A DNA stretch of 64,000 nt, from the NCBI GenBank assembly GCA_030692685.1, contig JAUXZO010000005.1, forward strand, positions 62,001 through 126,000. Direction: 5' to 3'. The notes beneath the pieces were generated by a model. The model was not told the origin of the DNA, did no database searches, and saw only the letters and a list, made by a program, of their open reading frames with translations. The position numbers and the translations under genes were made by a program. Below are positions 8,102-17,531 of this stretch, piece after piece (position 1 is the stretch's first letter; every line of letters starts with the position of its first letter). The stretch comes from Acidovorax sp. (lineage in GTDB: Bacteria > Pseudomonadota > Gammaproteobacteria > Burkholderiales > Burkholderiaceae_C).

Positions 8102-8527
8102 TCAGACAGGGTCTACCAGCAGGCGGTTGCCCACCAGCTCTGACACCCGGTGCATGCCTGTCGACGGCGTGACGCCAGCGCGATGGATCGCGGTCCAGGT
8201 GGCGCCCCGATATTTCACCGAGGTGGTGCCATCGGGGTTCCAGCTCTCGATCATGATGGTTTCTCCCACATCCAGATTGACGCTGCGATCTGCGCGTGCG
8301 GAAGGGTCGCCCGGGCGTCGCTTTTTGATGAGGTACCACGCCACCACAGCGCCGCCCCCCACGATGGCTGCAGAAACGATCTGCAACGCAATCGGAAGCC
8401 CCAGGTGCGCAGCCAGTGCCGCAGCCACAAGGCCTACTGCCACCATGAGCAGATAAAAAGTACCGGTCAGCAGCTCGGTCACCACCACCGCCCCCGCTGC
8501 GAGCCACCAAATGGTGGATTCCTCCAT
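8102..8527 (-). CDS. NfeD family protein
   Basis: A 141-residue protein with two or three N-terminal membrane segments (WWLAAGAVVVTELLTGTFYL and following) and a C-terminal small OB-fold domain (VGETIMIESWNPDGTTSVKY, then GATWTAIHR), the NfeD C-terminal pattern. The start at 8527 is fixed by a near-perfect AAGGAGGT seven bases upstream; the open frame 22 codons further up has no such site. It precedes qmcA and probably acts with it in membrane microdomain organisation. Confidence 0.9.
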   Translation of the reverse strand: MEESTIWWLAAGAVVVTELLTGTFYLLMVAVGLVAAALAAHLGLPIALQIVSAAIVGGGAVVAWYLIKKRRPGDPSARADRSVNLDVGETIMIESWNPDGTTSVKYRGATWTAIHRAGVTPSTGMHRVSELVGNRLLVDPV

Positions 8528-8674
8528 ATAAGACCTCCTTGTTATGGTTGTGTTTAGTGCACCACATTCTGGGTCAAATGGGTGGCAGTTCAAAGGCGCG
8601 TCAAGGTTATTCCTTACACTTCGCGCCTATTTCATTTTTTGGCCGGGCAGGGCACGGTTGCACGGAGGCTGCGC

Positions 8675-11044
8675 ATGAAGTTTCGCTTTCCCATCATCAT
8701 CATCGATGAAGACTATCGTTCAGAGAACACATCGGGCCTGGGCATTCGTGCGCTGGCGCAGGCCATCGAGGCCGAGGGCTTTGAGGTGGTCGGGGTCACC
8801 AGTTACGGTGACCTGTCCCAGTTTGCTCAGCAGCAAAGCCGTGCAAGCGCTTTTATTTTGTCGATCGACGATGAAGAGTTCACGGGTGGCGAAGGGCTTG
8901 ACCCCATCGTCTTGAGCCTGCGCAGCTTCATCGGCGAAGTGCGCCGCAAGAACACCGAAGTGCCGATCTACGTGCACGGCGAAACCAAGACCAGCCGCCA
9001 CCTGCCCAACGACATCCTGCGCGAGCTGCATGGCTTCATCCACATGTTCGAGGACACCCCCGAATTTGTCGCGCGCCATATCATTCGCGAGGCCAAGAGC
9101 TACCTGGAGGGCGTGCAGCCTCCGTTCTTCAAGGCGCTGCTTGACTACGCCGAAGACGGCTCGTACAGCTGGCACTGCCCCGGGCACTCGGGCGGCGTTG
9201 CCTTCCTGAAAAGCCCCGTGGGCCAGATGTACCACCAGTTCTACGGTGAAAACATGCTGCGCGCCGACGTGTGCAACGCGGTTGAAGAACTCGGCCAGCT
9301 GCTTGATCACAACGGTGCCATTGGGGAATCGGAACGCAACGCCGCCCGCATCTTCAACGCCGACCACTGCTTCTTTGTGACCAACGGCACGTCCACGTCC
9401 AACAAGATGGTCTGGCACCACACGGTGGCGCCGGGCGATGTGGTGGTGGTGGACCGCAACTGCCACAAGTCCATCCTGCACAGCATCATCATGACGGGGG
9501 CTATCCCCGTGTTCATGAAGCCCACGCGCAACCACTTCGGCATCATTGGACCGATTCCGCAAAGCGAGTTTGAGCCAGCCGCCATCCAGGCCAAGATTAA
9601 GGCCAACCCGCTGCTCAAGGGCGTGGACGCCAAGAAGGTCAAGCCGCGCGTGCTCACGCTCACCCAGTCCACTTACGACGGCGTGCTGTACAACACCGAG
9701 ACCATCAAGGCCATGCTCGATGGCTACGTGGACAACCTGCACTTTGACGAGGCTTGGCTGCCACACGCGGCCTTCCACCCCTTCTATGGCACCTACCATT
9801 CGATGGGCAAGAAGCGCACGCGCCCCAAGCACTCGGTGACGTATGCCACGCAGTCCATCCACAAGCTCTTGGCCGGCATCAGCCAGGCCAGCCACGTGCT
9901 GGTGCAGGACTCGCAGACGATCAAGCTGGACCGCCACCTCTTCAACGAGGCGTACCTGATGCACACCAGCACCAGCCCGCAGTACAGCATCATTGCCAGC
10001 TGCGACGTGGCGGCCGCCATGATGGAGCCACCCGGTGGCACAGCGCTGGTGGAGGAAAGCATCCTGGAGGCGCTCGACTTTCGCCGCGCCATGCGCCAGA
10101 TCGAGAACGACTTCGGCAAGAAGGACTGGTGGTTCAAGGTCTGGGGCCCCGACAAGCTCGTGGAAGAAGGCATGGGCCGCGCCGAAGACTGGATCATCCG
10201 CAGCGACAGCAAGAGCAAGAAGGTCGGCGCCAAGTGGCACGGCTTTGGCCAGCTGGCCGATGGCTTCAACATGCTGGACCCTATCAAGTCCACCATCGTT
10301 ACCCCGGGCCTGAACCTGGACGGCAAGTTCGACAAGACGGGCATCCCCGCGTCCATCGTCACCAAGTACCTGGCCGAGCACGGTGTGGTCGTCGAGAAGA
10401 CGGGCCTGTACAGCTTCTTCGTGATGTTCACCATTGGCATCACCAAGGGCCGCTGGAACACGCTGCTGACTGCGCTTCAGCAGTTCAAGGACGACTACGA
10501 GAAGAACCAGCCGATGTGGCGCATCCTTCCCGAGTTCTGCCAGCAGCACAAACGCTACGAGCGCATGGGCCTTCAGGACCTGTGCCAGCACGTGCATACG
10601 ATGTACGCCAAATACGACATCGCGCGCCTGACGACCGAGATGTACTTGTCGGACCTGACGCCTGCCATGAAGCCGTCAGACGCGTACGCGCACATCGCGC
10701 ACCGCCAGACGGACCGTGTGGAGATCGACCACCTGGAAGGCCGAATCACCGTGGGGCTGGTCACACCGTACCCACCGGGCATTCCGTTGTTGATCCCCGG
10801 CGAGGTGTTCAACAAGAAGATCGTGGACTACCTCAAGTTTGCGCGCGAGTTTGCCAAGCTGTGCCCCGGTTTCGAGACCGACATTCACGGCCTTGTCGAG
10901 GTCGAAGACGAAACGGGCCAGGTGCGCTACTACGCCGACTGTGTGGCCGACCAATCAAAGCCAGGCAAGAACCCCAAGCCGCTGGCAACGGCCAAAAACC
11001 TGGTGCAGGTGGGCGACGATGGCCCTTACGGCCGCAATGTCTGA
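8675..11044 (+). CDS. Orn/Lys/Arg decarboxylase, closest to biodegradative arginine decarboxylase
   Basis: A 789-residue PLP-dependent fold-type I decarboxylase. It has an N-terminal wing domain (PIIIIDEDYRSENTSGLG), the large PLP domain with HCPGHSGG, a serine-rich FVTNGTSTSNK, LHFDEAW, and the Schiff-base lysine K397 in QSIHKLLAG, then the C-terminal domain with PYPPGIPLLIPGE. The C-terminal sequence recalls AdiA more than SpeC or CadA, so arginine to agmatine plus CO2 is the best guess; lysine or ornithine are not excluded. The ATG at 8675 follows GGAGG; an in-frame start at 8582 adds a non-conserved leader. No antiporter gene is adjacent. Confidence 0.9.
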   Translation: MKFRFPIIIIDEDYRSENTSGLGIRALAQAIEAEGFEVVGVTSYGDLSQFAQQQSRASAFILSIDDEEFTGGEGLDPIVLSLRSFIGEVRRKNTEVPIYVHGETKTSRHLPNDILRELHGFIHMFEDTPEFVARHIIREAKSYLEGVQPPFFKALLDYAEDGSYSWHCPGHSGGVAFLKSPVGQMYHQFYGENMLRADVCNAVEELGQLLDHNGAIGESERNAARIFNADHCFFVTNGTSTSNKMVWHHTVAPGDVVVVDRNCHKSILHSIIMTGAIPVFMKPTRNHFGIIGPIPQSEFEPAAIQAKIKANPLLKGVDAKKVKPRVLTLTQSTYDGVLYNTETIKAMLDGYVDNLHFDEAWLPHAAFHPFYGTYHSMGKKRTRPKHSVTYATQSIHKLLAGISQASHVLVQDSQTIKLDRHLFNEAYLMHTSTSPQYSIIASCDVAAAMMEPPGGTALVEESILEALDFRRAMRQIENDFGKKDWWFKVWGPDKLVEEGMGRAEDWIIRSDSKSKKVGAKWHGFGQLADGFNMLDPIKSTIVTPGLNLDGKFDKTGIPASIVTKYLAEHGVVVEKTGLYSFFVMFTIGITKGRWNTLLTALQQFKDDYEKNQPMWRILPEFCQQHKRYERMGLQDLCQHVHTMYAKYDIARLTTEMYLSDLTPAMKPSDAYAHIAHRQTDRVEIDHLEGRITVGLVTPYPPGIPLLIPGEVFNKKIVDYLKFAREFAKLCPGFETDIHGLVEVEDETGQVRYYADCVADQSKPGKNPKPLATAKNLVQVGDDGPYGRNV

Positions 11045-11098
11045 GCCTTGGTTGAACCCGAACTGACGGATCGGTGCCCTGGTGCACCGACCTGAATG

Positions 11099-11136
11099 AA
11101 TCGCTCCCTGGCAACCGCTGCGGAGCGATTTTTTTT
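11099..11136 (+). terminator. Intrinsic terminator of the decarboxylase gene
   Basis: Stem AATCGCTCC / GGAGCGATT with a 14-base loop, followed by a run of eight Ts. It begins about 55 bp after the decarboxylase stop. Confidence 0.88.
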
Positions 11137-11233
11137 GCGCCGTTGAATCCACTGAGTGGGTGCCTGCGTATTGACTGACAGCCGCGTGATTTTCAGGCGG
11201 TGACCGTTGATCCATCACTTTCAGGAGATTCCC

Positions 11234-11794
11234 ATGACCATCCGTTTGAATGCCCGCCTTGCCACCATCGCCCTCAGCGCCGCACTGACCGCCGCGGCCT
11301 TCCCCGCCATGGCGCAAGTCATGGTGGGTGGCGCGCCCATGCTGGCCAGCAAGGACATCATCGACAACGCCGTGAACTCGAAGGACCACACCACCCTGGT
11401 CGCCGCCGTGAAGGCCGCAGGGCTGGTCGAAACGCTCAAGGGCCCAGGGCCGTTCACCGTGTTTGCGCCTACCAATGCAGCCTTCGCAGCATTGCCCGCC
11501 GGCACGGTCGATACCTTGCTCAAGCCCGAGAGCAAGCCCACGCTGACCAAGGTGCTGACGTACCACGTGGTGGCGGGTAAATATGACGCAGCAGCCCTGT
11601 CCAAAATGATTGCCGACGGTAAGGGCATGGCCAGCTTTAAAACGGTGGCGGGTGGCACGCTGACGGCCAGGGCCAGCGGCTCGGCCATCATGGTGAGCGA
11701 CGAAAAAGGGGGCACTGCCAATGTGACCATTGCCGATGTGTACCAGTCCAACGGCGTGATCCATGTGGTGGACAAGGTTCTGCTGCCTAACTAA
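11234..11794 (+). CDS. Exported fasciclin-domain (FAS1) protein
   Basis: A 186-residue protein with a cleavable signal peptide (MTIRLNARLATIALSAAL ... AFPAMAQ) and a single FAS1 domain. FAS1 hallmarks are seen: GPGPFTVFAPTNAAFAALP, then LTYHVVAGKY and the terminal NGVIHVVDKVLLP. FAS1 domains mediate weak protein or surface adhesion; bacterial single-domain forms are secreted or periplasmic. The ATG at 11234 follows CAGGAG; nine extra upstream codons are not part of a signal peptide. Confidence 0.93.
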   Translation: MTIRLNARLATIALSAALTAAAFPAMAQVMVGGAPMLASKDIIDNAVNSKDHTTLVAAVKAAGLVETLKGPGPFTVFAPTNAAFAALPAGTVDTLLKPESKPTLTKVLTYHVVAGKYDAAALSKMIADGKGMASFKTVAGGTLTARASGSAIMVSDEKGGTANVTIADVYQSNGVIHVVDKVLLPN

Positions 11795-11873
11795 CTAAAA
11801 CTTGGTAGGCAAGGAAGGCTGAAACAGGCGTGGCCTACGCAGAGGGGCTCAGCCTGTTTCGCAGGCCGAACAG

Positions 11874-12725
11874 TTAACGTGGCGGCATGTCTGGCCGTGC
11901 GCGCACAAAGCTTGCAAAGCGTGGCAGCCCGCCATCGTGCGTACCTCGATAGCGGTAGGTGACCCAACTGCCAACAGGTGGCGGATCAGCGCGCTCTGCA
12001 TCGCTAAAGCCAGCCCCCAGCTTGAATCGCTGTCCGCTGGGCATCTCCACCAGCAGCGCACCCAGGCGGCCTTCATGTTTGCCCTTTCCGGGCAAATGGG
12101 CCACCACACGGGCTTCGGTGTCTTCGTGGGTCTTGACCTTGACGAGGTCGTCGCTGCGGCCCGAGCGGTACAGCGAGCTGCCCCGGTGCAGCATCAGGCC
12201 CTCGCCGCCCGCGCGCACCGTGCGTTGCAGCAGCGCCTGCAATGCCGCATCGTTGGCCACGCGTTTTTGCGGCACCGCTTGCACCCAGGATTGGTCCAGA
12301 CGGCGGACCAAGGCATTGAGCGCAGCAAGCCGCTCATCAAAGCTGCCGCCATGTTGGGGCAAGTCAAACACCATGAATCGCATCGCGCGCCATGCGGCGT
12401 CCTCGGCCTGCTGCTGGCGCGTGGTGGACTGTGCGTGGGTAAAGCGCCCACGCCCTGCCCACAGTTCACCATCCATCGGGGTGTCAGGCCAACCGGCGGT
12501 AAACCATGCCGGGGCCACCACCGTTTCGCCGCCGCGCGTGCGCAGCGTGCGGCCATCCCAGTAGCCGCGCACACCGTCGTATTTTTCGCTCACCCAATAA
12601 TCGGCCAGCGGCATGCCGGGGCGGTACACATTGGCCAGCAGCAGCGCGGGAGGGTCCGCTGCGTGCGCAGGGAGCGCCCCCACAGCCAGGTAGGCCAGCC
12701 AGGCCAAACACCGTCTGCGGAGCAT
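11874..12725 (-). CDS. Exported ATP-dependent DNA ligase (Lig E type)
   Basis: A 283-residue minimal ATP-dependent DNA ligase. The adenylated lysine is K48 in motif I (SEKYDGVRGYW), the next motifs are DGELWAGRG and FMVFDLPQ, and the GGEGLMLH and DDLVKVK motifs are intact; the C-terminal OB domain ends in RYRGTHDGGLPRFASFVR. There is no DNA-binding domain beyond these. A signal peptide (LAWLAYLAVGALPAHA) precedes the catalytic domain, so the enzyme should act in the periplasm, as described for Lig E proteins. The role is unproven; repair of incoming or extracellular DNA has been proposed for the family. Confidence 0.9.
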   Translation of the reverse strand: MLRRRCLAWLAYLAVGALPAHAADPPALLLANVYRPGMPLADYWVSEKYDGVRGYWDGRTLRTRGGETVVAPAWFTAGWPDTPMDGELWAGRGRFTHAQSTTRQQQAEDAAWRAMRFMVFDLPQHGGSFDERLAALNALVRRLDQSWVQAVPQKRVANDAALQALLQRTVRAGGEGLMLHRGSSLYRSGRSDDLVKVKTHEDTEARVVAHLPGKGKHEGRLGALLVEMPSGQRFKLGAGFSDAERADPPPVGSWVTYRYRGTHDGGLPRFASFVRARPDMPPR

Positions 12726-12728
12726 TTG

Positions 12729-12784
12729 CTATTAAATATATAGCTACTATCGCTTATTCAGTAAGCGCTAGAGCCTGTTTTGAC
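12729..12784. repeat. Dispersed palindrome, family R1 (copy 2)
   Basis: Matches the R1 consensus: atagctactatcgctt, a short loop, then gtaagcgctagagcc. It lies between the fabI stop and the ligase start, both on the minus strand. Confidence 0.7.
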
Positions 12785-12801
12785 TCAATTTCCGACCGCA
12801 A

Positions 12802-13602
12802 TCAAACCTGGTCTGCACTGAGGCCAGCCGTCTGGCTGAAGCCGCCGTCCACGTACGTAATCTCGGCTGTCATGCCCGAGGCCAGGTCCGACAGCAGAAA
12901 CGCCGCCACATTGCCCACGTCTTCAATCGTCACGTTGCGGCGCAGGGGTGACGCGTCTGCCACGCGGCTCAGCAGCTTGCCAAAGTCTTTGATGCCGCTG
13001 GCAGCCAGGGTCTTGATGGGACCCGCGCTGATGCCGTTGGCGCGGATGGAACGGCCGTCTTGGGTGCGACCCACGGCTTCAGCCAGATAGCGCACCGAGG
13101 CTTCCAGGCTGGCCTTGGCCAAGCCCATGGTGTTGTAGTTGGGGATGGAGCGCAGCGCACCCAAATACGACAGCGTCAGCAGCGACGACTTGTCATTCAG
13201 CGTGGGCAAGGCGGCCTTGGCCATGGCTGGAAAGCTGTAGGCGCTGATGTCGTGCGCAATGCGAAAACCTTCGCGCGACAGGCCTTCCAAAAAGTTGCCT
13301 GCAATCGCTTCGCGCGGGGCAAAACCGATGCTGTGCACAAAGCCGTCAAATTTGGGCCACACCTGTGCCAGGTCGGCAAACATCCGCTCAATCTGCTCGT
13401 CGCTGCCCACGTCGCAGTCAAAAATCAGCTTGGAGTCGAACTCGGCGGCAAAGTCGGTGATGCGGTCCTTGAAGCGGTCGCCCACGTAGCTGAAGGCCAG
13501 CTCTGCGCCCTGCGCATGGCAGGCCTTGGCGATGCCGTAAGCGATGGAGCGGTTGGACAGCACGCCCGTGATGAGCAGCTTTTTGCCGGTCAGAAAACCC
13601 AT
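12802..13602 (-). CDS. fabI: Enoyl-ACP reductase FabI (NADH)
   Basis: A 266-residue short-chain dehydrogenase that reduces trans-2-enoyl-ACP in fatty-acid elongation. The catalytic residues fall exactly at E. coli FabI numbering: Y146, Y156 and K163 ([20 protein letters not shown]). The N-terminal nucleotide motif is [17 protein letters not shown] and the substrate segment is [13 protein letters not shown]. The ATG at 13602 has AGGAGA upstream; 39 further in-frame codons are not conserved. It is divergent from the yejA-like gene. Confidence 0.96.
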   Translation of the reverse strand: MGFLTGKKLLITGVLSNRSIAYGIAKACHAQGAELAFSYVGDRFKDRITDFAAEFDSKLIFDCDVGSDEQIERMFADLAQVWPKFDGFVHSIGFAPREAIAGNFLEGLSREGFRIAHDISAYSFPAMAKAALPTLNDKSSLLTLSYLGALRSIPNYNTMGLAKASLEASVRYLAEAVGRTQDGRSIRANGISAGPIKTLAASGIKDFGKLLSRVADASPLRRNVTIEDVGNVAAFLLSDLASGMTAEITYVDGGFSQTAGLSADQV

Positions 13603-13717
13603 TGTTCTTCTCCTGTGGAATGCGAGGAATTGACGTTGAATGTGGCACCCGACCCGTCTGCGGGGAAATCCCCACAACCTCTGCGGTGGCGCCACCGACG
13701 TAGTGCAGAATTGTCGC

Positions 13718-15514
13718 ATGCGGTATTGGCTGACTTTTCTGCTGTTGGGGTGTGCTGGTCCGGCGTGGGCCGCGCATGCGTACGCGCTGTGGGGCGAGCC
13801 GCGCTACCCCGCCGGGTTTGCGCATTTTGATTACGTGAACCCTTCCGCGCCCAAAGGCGGCGAGTTGCGGCTGGTGAGCAACTTGCGCACCTCCACCTTC
13901 GACAAATACAACCCGTTCACCATCAAAGGCAACGCGCCCGCTTACCTTTCGAGCTTGATGTTCGACTCTCTGCTGGTCGGCTCGATGGACGAAACCGCCA
14001 CGGGCTACGGCCTGCTGGCCGAAGATGTGGAGGTGGCGCCAGATGGCTTGTCGGCCACCTTTCGCCTGCGGCCCGAGGCGCGTTTTCACAATGGCAAGCC
14101 CGTGCTGGCACAGGACGTGAAACACAGCTACGACACGCTCGTCGGGCCGTTTACCTCGCCCGCTTACAAAACGCTGCTGATCGAGGTTGCTGGCGTGGAC
14201 GTGGTCAATGACCGCACCGTGCGCTACCGTTTCAAGCTGCCCAATCGGGAGCTTCCGATCACGGTGGGTGGTTTGCCCGTATTCAGCCGTGATTGGGGTG
14301 TCGAGAACGGCAAGGCCAAGCCTTTTGACCAGGTGGTGATGGACATCCCCATCGGCAGCGGCCCCTACAAGATTGGCCCCGTACGGTTTGGCAAGGACAT
14401 CACCTATGTGCGCGATGCGCAGTACTGGGCCCGCGACCTGAATGTGCGCAAAGGTACTGCTAACTTTGACCGCGTGCTGGTCAAAATCTACAAGGACAGC
14501 ACGGCGCGGCTGGAGGCCTTGAAGGCGGGCGAGTTTGACCTGATGCGCTTTTTCAGCGCGGGTGATTGGGCCCGCCGCGTGACGGGCAAAAAGTTTGACA
14601 CGGGCGAACTGGTCAAGGGCGAGTTTCAGCACAAGCTGCCCTCGGGGTTTCAGAGCTACGTTCTTAATACGCGCCGTCCTTTGTTGCGGGACGCCCGAGT
14701 GCGTGAGGCACTCGGTTTGGCCATGGACTACGAATGGATGAACCGCCAGCTTTTCTACGGCGCCTACCAACGCGTCAACGGCTTGTTTGGCAACACCGCT
14801 TGCGAGACAAAGGGATCCCCGTCTGCCGAAGAGCTGGCGCTGATGGAGCCTTATCGCAAAGACATTCCCGCCGCGGCGTTTGGGCCTATGACAGTGCCCC
14901 CCCGCACCGATGGTGATTCGTCCCTGCGTGGCAATCTGCGACGCGCGCAGGCGTTGCTCAAAGATGCCGGGTGGGAGGTGCGCGACGGCGCGCTGCGCAA
15001 CGCCAAGGGCGAAGCCATGGTGTTCGAATACATGGACAGCAACGAGGGTGGCGTGCGCACCATCGCACCGTGGATGCGCAGCCTCGAAAAGCTGGGCATC
15101 ACGCTGCGTTTTCGCTCGGTGGACTTTGCGCTGTACCAGCAACGCTTGCAGAAGTTCGACTTTGACATCACCTCGCTGGCCTACCAAGGCACCAACAACC
15201 CGGGCCAGGAGTTTGCTGACATGTTCGGCAGCCAGGCGGCCGATGTAGAAGATTCAGGCAATCATGCAGGTGTCAAAAACCCTGCAGTCGATGCCATGAT
15301 CAAGGCCATGACCTCGGCCAAAACCGAGGCCCAGCTGCTGCCCGCCTGCCATGCGCTGGAGCGCATCATTGCGCACAGCCACTATCTGATTCCGCAGTGG
15401 ACCGCGGGCACCCACCGCATGGCCTACAACGCCTGGCGTCTGGCCAAGCCCGACGTGGTGCCGCCGTATTCAAGTGGTGAAGGCTGGGTCATCGACACAT
15501 GGTGGGCGCGGTAA
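13718..15514 (+). CDS. yejA: Family 5 extracellular solute-binding protein, YejA type
   Basis: A 598-residue periplasmic receptor for peptides or peptide-like molecules (the E. coli counterpart takes up microcin C). A signal peptide ([19 protein letters not shown]) is followed by the family-5 pattern [27 protein letters not shown], and [20 protein letters not shown]. The ATG at 13718 was chosen because the signal peptide begins there. It is the first gene of a yejABEF-like operon whose downstream genes follow on the same strand. Confidence 0.9.
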   Translation: MRYWLTFLLLGCAGPAWAAHAYALWGEPRYPAGFAHFDYVNPSAPKGGELRLVSNLRTSTFDKYNPFTIKGNAPAYLSSLMFDSLLVGSMDETATGYGLLAEDVEVAPDGLSATFRLRPEARFHNGKPVLAQDVKHSYDTLVGPFTSPAYKTLLIEVAGVDVVNDRTVRYRFKLPNRELPITVGGLPVFSRDWGVENGKAKPFDQVVMDIPIGSGPYKIGPVRFGKDITYVRDAQYWARDLNVRKGTANFDRVLVKIYKDSTARLEALKAGEFDLMRFFSAGDWARRVTGKKFDTGELVKGEFQHKLPSGFQSYVLNTRRPLLRDARVREALGLAMDYEWMNRQLFYGAYQRVNGLFGNTACETKGSPSAEELALMEPYRKDIPAAAFGPMTVPPRTDGDSSLRGNLRRAQALLKDAGWEVRDGALRNAKGEAMVFEYMDSNEGGVRTIAPWMRSLEKLGITLRFRSVDFALYQQRLQKFDFDITSLAYQGTNNPGQEFADMFGSQAADVEDSGNHAGVKNPAVDAMIKAMTSAKTEAQLLPACHALERIIAHSHYLIPQWTAGTHRMAYNAWRLAKPDVVPPYSSGEGWVIDTWWAR

Positions 15515-15519
15515 TGTCG

Positions 15520-15586
15520 CCCCCACGCTCCGCCGTTTCGCGGGTCGCTACCCCCCAAGTGGGCTGGCGTTGTTTGGGGAGGCACG
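15520..15586 (+). repeat. GC-rich dispersed palindromic element R3 (copy A, intergenic)
   Basis: Begins CCCCCACGCTC and centres on a CCCCCC/GTGGG palindrome, ending GTTTGGGGAGGC. It aligns closely, base for base over most of its length, with copy B at 18582-18655 and with the reverse complement of copy D at 55721-55800. This copy fills the spacer between yejA and yejB. Confidence 0.75.
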
Positions 15587-15633
15587 GCGCGGCGGCCGCC
15601 CGCCCTGCGACAAGAACCAGGGGTTGATTCCAT

Positions 15634-16665
15634 ATGTTTGCCTACATCCTCAAACGCGTGTTGCTCATGCTGCCCACCCTGCTGGGCGTGCTGTTGTTGA
15701 CGTTTGTGGTGATCCAGTTTGTGCCCGGTGGCCCGGTGGAGCAGTACATGGCCGAGGCCAAGGCGGGAGCGGGCGGCGGTGGCGCTGAAGGCGGCGGGCT
15801 GAGCTACCGCGGGTCGCAGGGCGTGGACCCCAAGCGGGTGGAGCAGATCAAGGCGCTCTACGGTTTTGACAAACCTGCCCATGAACGCTTCTTTCAGATG
15901 CTCAGCCAGTTCGCGCGGTTTGACCTGGGCAAGAGCTTTTTCCAGAACAAGGACGTGTGGCAGCTCATCATTGAAAAGCTGCCCGTGTCCATCAGCCTGG
16001 GGCTGTGGACGTTTCTCATCAGCTACCTGGTCGCGGTGCCTCTCGGCGTCGCCAAGGCGGTGCGGGCCGGGTCGCGGTTTGATCTGGTGACCACGCTGCT
16101 CATTCTGGTGGGTTATGCCATCCCGGGGTTTGTGCTCGGCGTGGCGCTGCTGGTCATCTTTGGCGGGCAGCTGCAGTGGTTTCCGCTGCGCGGGCTGACC
16201 TCGGCCAACTGGGACGAGCTGTCGTGGGGCGCGCGCATTGTGGACTACCTGTGGCACATCGCGCTGCCCGTCACGGCCATGGTGCTGGGCAGCTTTGCGG
16301 TGACCGCCATGCTGACCAAAAACGCGTTTCTGGAAGAGATCCGCAAGCAATACGTGCTGACCGCCCGCGCCAAAGGCCTGAGCGAGCGGCAGGTACTGTG
16401 GAAGCACGTGTTCCGCAACGCGCTCATCCCCATCGTCACCGGGTTTCCGGCTGCGTTCATCGGCGCATTTTTTGCGGGTTCGCTGCTGATCGAAACCTTG
16501 TTCTCGCTCGACGGCCTGGGCCTGCTCAGCTACGAAAGCGTCATTCGCCGCGATTACCCCGTGGTGCTGGGCACGCTGTACTTCTTCACACTGATCGGGC
16601 TGGTCACCAAGCTCGTCAGCGACCTTTGTTATGTGTGGGTAGACCCGCGCGTGAAGTTTGACTAA
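15634..16665 (+). CDS. yejB: Peptide/microcin-C-type ABC permease YejB
   Basis: A 343-residue inner-membrane permease of the binding-protein-dependent family. It starts MFAYILKRVLLMLPTLLGV, has six membrane segments, and carries the EAA loop TARAKGLSERQVLWKHVFRNALIP near the C-terminus, with VDPRVKFD at the end as in YejB. It contains a Gly-rich insert (AGAGGGGAEGGG) in the periplasmic loop after the first helix. Its natural partner YejE is separated from it by two toxin-antitoxin genes. Confidence 0.93.
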   Translation: MFAYILKRVLLMLPTLLGVLLLTFVVIQFVPGGPVEQYMAEAKAGAGGGGAEGGGLSYRGSQGVDPKRVEQIKALYGFDKPAHERFFQMLSQFARFDLGKSFFQNKDVWQLIIEKLPVSISLGLWTFLISYLVAVPLGVAKAVRAGSRFDLVTTLLILVGYAIPGFVLGVALLVIFGGQLQWFPLRGLTSANWDELSWGARIVDYLWHIALPVTAMVLGSFAVTAMLTKNAFLEEIRKQYVLTARAKGLSERQVLWKHVFRNALIPIVTGFPAAFIGAFFAGSLLIETLFSLDGLGLLSYESVIRRDYPVVLGTLYFFTLIGLVTKLVSDLCYVWVDPRVKFD

Positions 16666-16691
16666 GGCTTGTCGTCGCCACCATCTTCCTT

Positions 16692-17120
16692 ATGTCTGCA
16701 TCCGCACCTCACGATATATGCCCCGACACAGCCGAGCGTGTGGCCCAGCGCTTGCGCACGGCGCTGCCCGGCCTGCTGGCGGTTTACGGCTTTGGCAGCC
16801 GCGTACAGGGGCAGGCCACCGGCGATAGCGACCTGGACGTGGCCGTGCTGGTGGCTGGCTACGCCGACGTGATGGCACTGTGGAACCTGTCTGGCGAGCT
16901 GGCCGATGTGGCGGGCTGCGCGGTGGACCTGTTGGACTTGCGCGCGGCTTCCACGGTACTGCAGTACCAGATCATCACCGGCGGGGCACGCTGGTGGGCG
17001 CTGGACAGCCAGGCCGCCCTGTTCGAGAGCGCCATCCTCAGCGAAAAGACCGCGTTGGACACTGCGCGTGCCGGGCTGCTGGCCGACATTGCACATAGGG
17101 GGAGCGTGTATGGCCGATGA
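16692..17120 (+). CDS. mntA: MNT-domain nucleotidyltransferase antitoxin (MntA family)
   Basis: A 142-residue minimal nucleotidyltransferase. The active-site pattern is complete: G35-S36 in GFGSRVQGQ, D47 and D49 in SDLD, and a third acidic residue in AVDLLDL (D79 or D82). MntA enzymes transfer AMP to a tyrosine of the paired HEPN toxin and so silence it. Its 3' end overlaps the HEPN gene by 11 bp. It sits 26 bp after yejB in the same direction, so it would be transcribed within the yej operon. Confidence 0.88.
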   Translation: MSASAPHDICPDTAERVAQRLRTALPGLLAVYGFGSRVQGQATGDSDLDVAVLVAGYADVMALWNLSGELADVAGCAVDLLDLRAASTVLQYQIITGGARWWALDSQAALFESAILSEKTALDTARAGLLADIAHRGSVYGR

Positions 17121-17526
17121 CGTGCTGGTCAACAAGGCCGCCACCATCGAGCGCTGCGTGGGCCGTGCGCGCGAGGAGTATTTGCGCGGGCCGGACACTT
17201 TTGCCACCGACTTCACGCGCCAGGACGCCGCCATCTTGAACATTCAGCGCGCTTGCGAAGCGGCGCTGGACATGGGGCAGCACCTGCTACGGCGCGAACG
17301 GCTGGGCGTGCCTCAAAGCGCGCGCGACGTGTTCACGCTGCTCGCCCACGCGCAGTGGATTGAACCCACGCTGGCCGATGCGCTCAAGCGCATGGTCGGG
17401 TTCCGGAACATTGCGGTGCATGACTACCAGGCACTGCAATTGCCAATCACGGTGTCCATCATTCAAAACCATCTCGAAGAGTTCTTGCAGTACAGCAAGG
17501 CCGTGCTTCTGAAAGACGCAGCTTGA
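17110..17526 (+). CDS. hepT: HEPN-domain toxin (HepT family)
   Basis: A 138-residue all-helical HEPN RNase toxin. The catalytic and regulatory RX4HXY motif is intact at R99-N-I-A-V-H104-D-Y106; Y106 is the residue expected to be AMPylated by the partner MNT protein. The ATG at 17110 lies inside the end of mntA (11-bp overlap), the usual arrangement of type VII systems. yejE starts only 6 bp after its stop, so expression is tied to the transporter genes. Confidence 0.9.
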   Translation: MADDVLVNKAATIERCVGRAREEYLRGPDTFATDFTRQDAAILNIQRACEAALDMGQHLLRRERLGVPQSARDVFTLLAHAQWIEPTLADALKRMVGFRNIAVHDYQALQLPITVSIIQNHLEEFLQYSKAVLLKDAA

Positions 17527-17531
17527 CTGGC

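Noticed and set aside
8720-10597. 625-residue open frame on the minus strand
   Set aside because: Antisense shadow of the decarboxylase gene; its peptide is low-complexity His/Val/Gly-rich with no domain.
9754-11055. 433-residue open frame on the plus strand
   Set aside because: Out-of-frame shadow of the decarboxylase gene with Arg/Gly/His-rich composition.
13418-15187. 589-residue open frame on the minus strand
   Set aside because: Antisense to the yejA-like gene; no recognisable motif, and the yejA strand has a signal peptide and family motifs.
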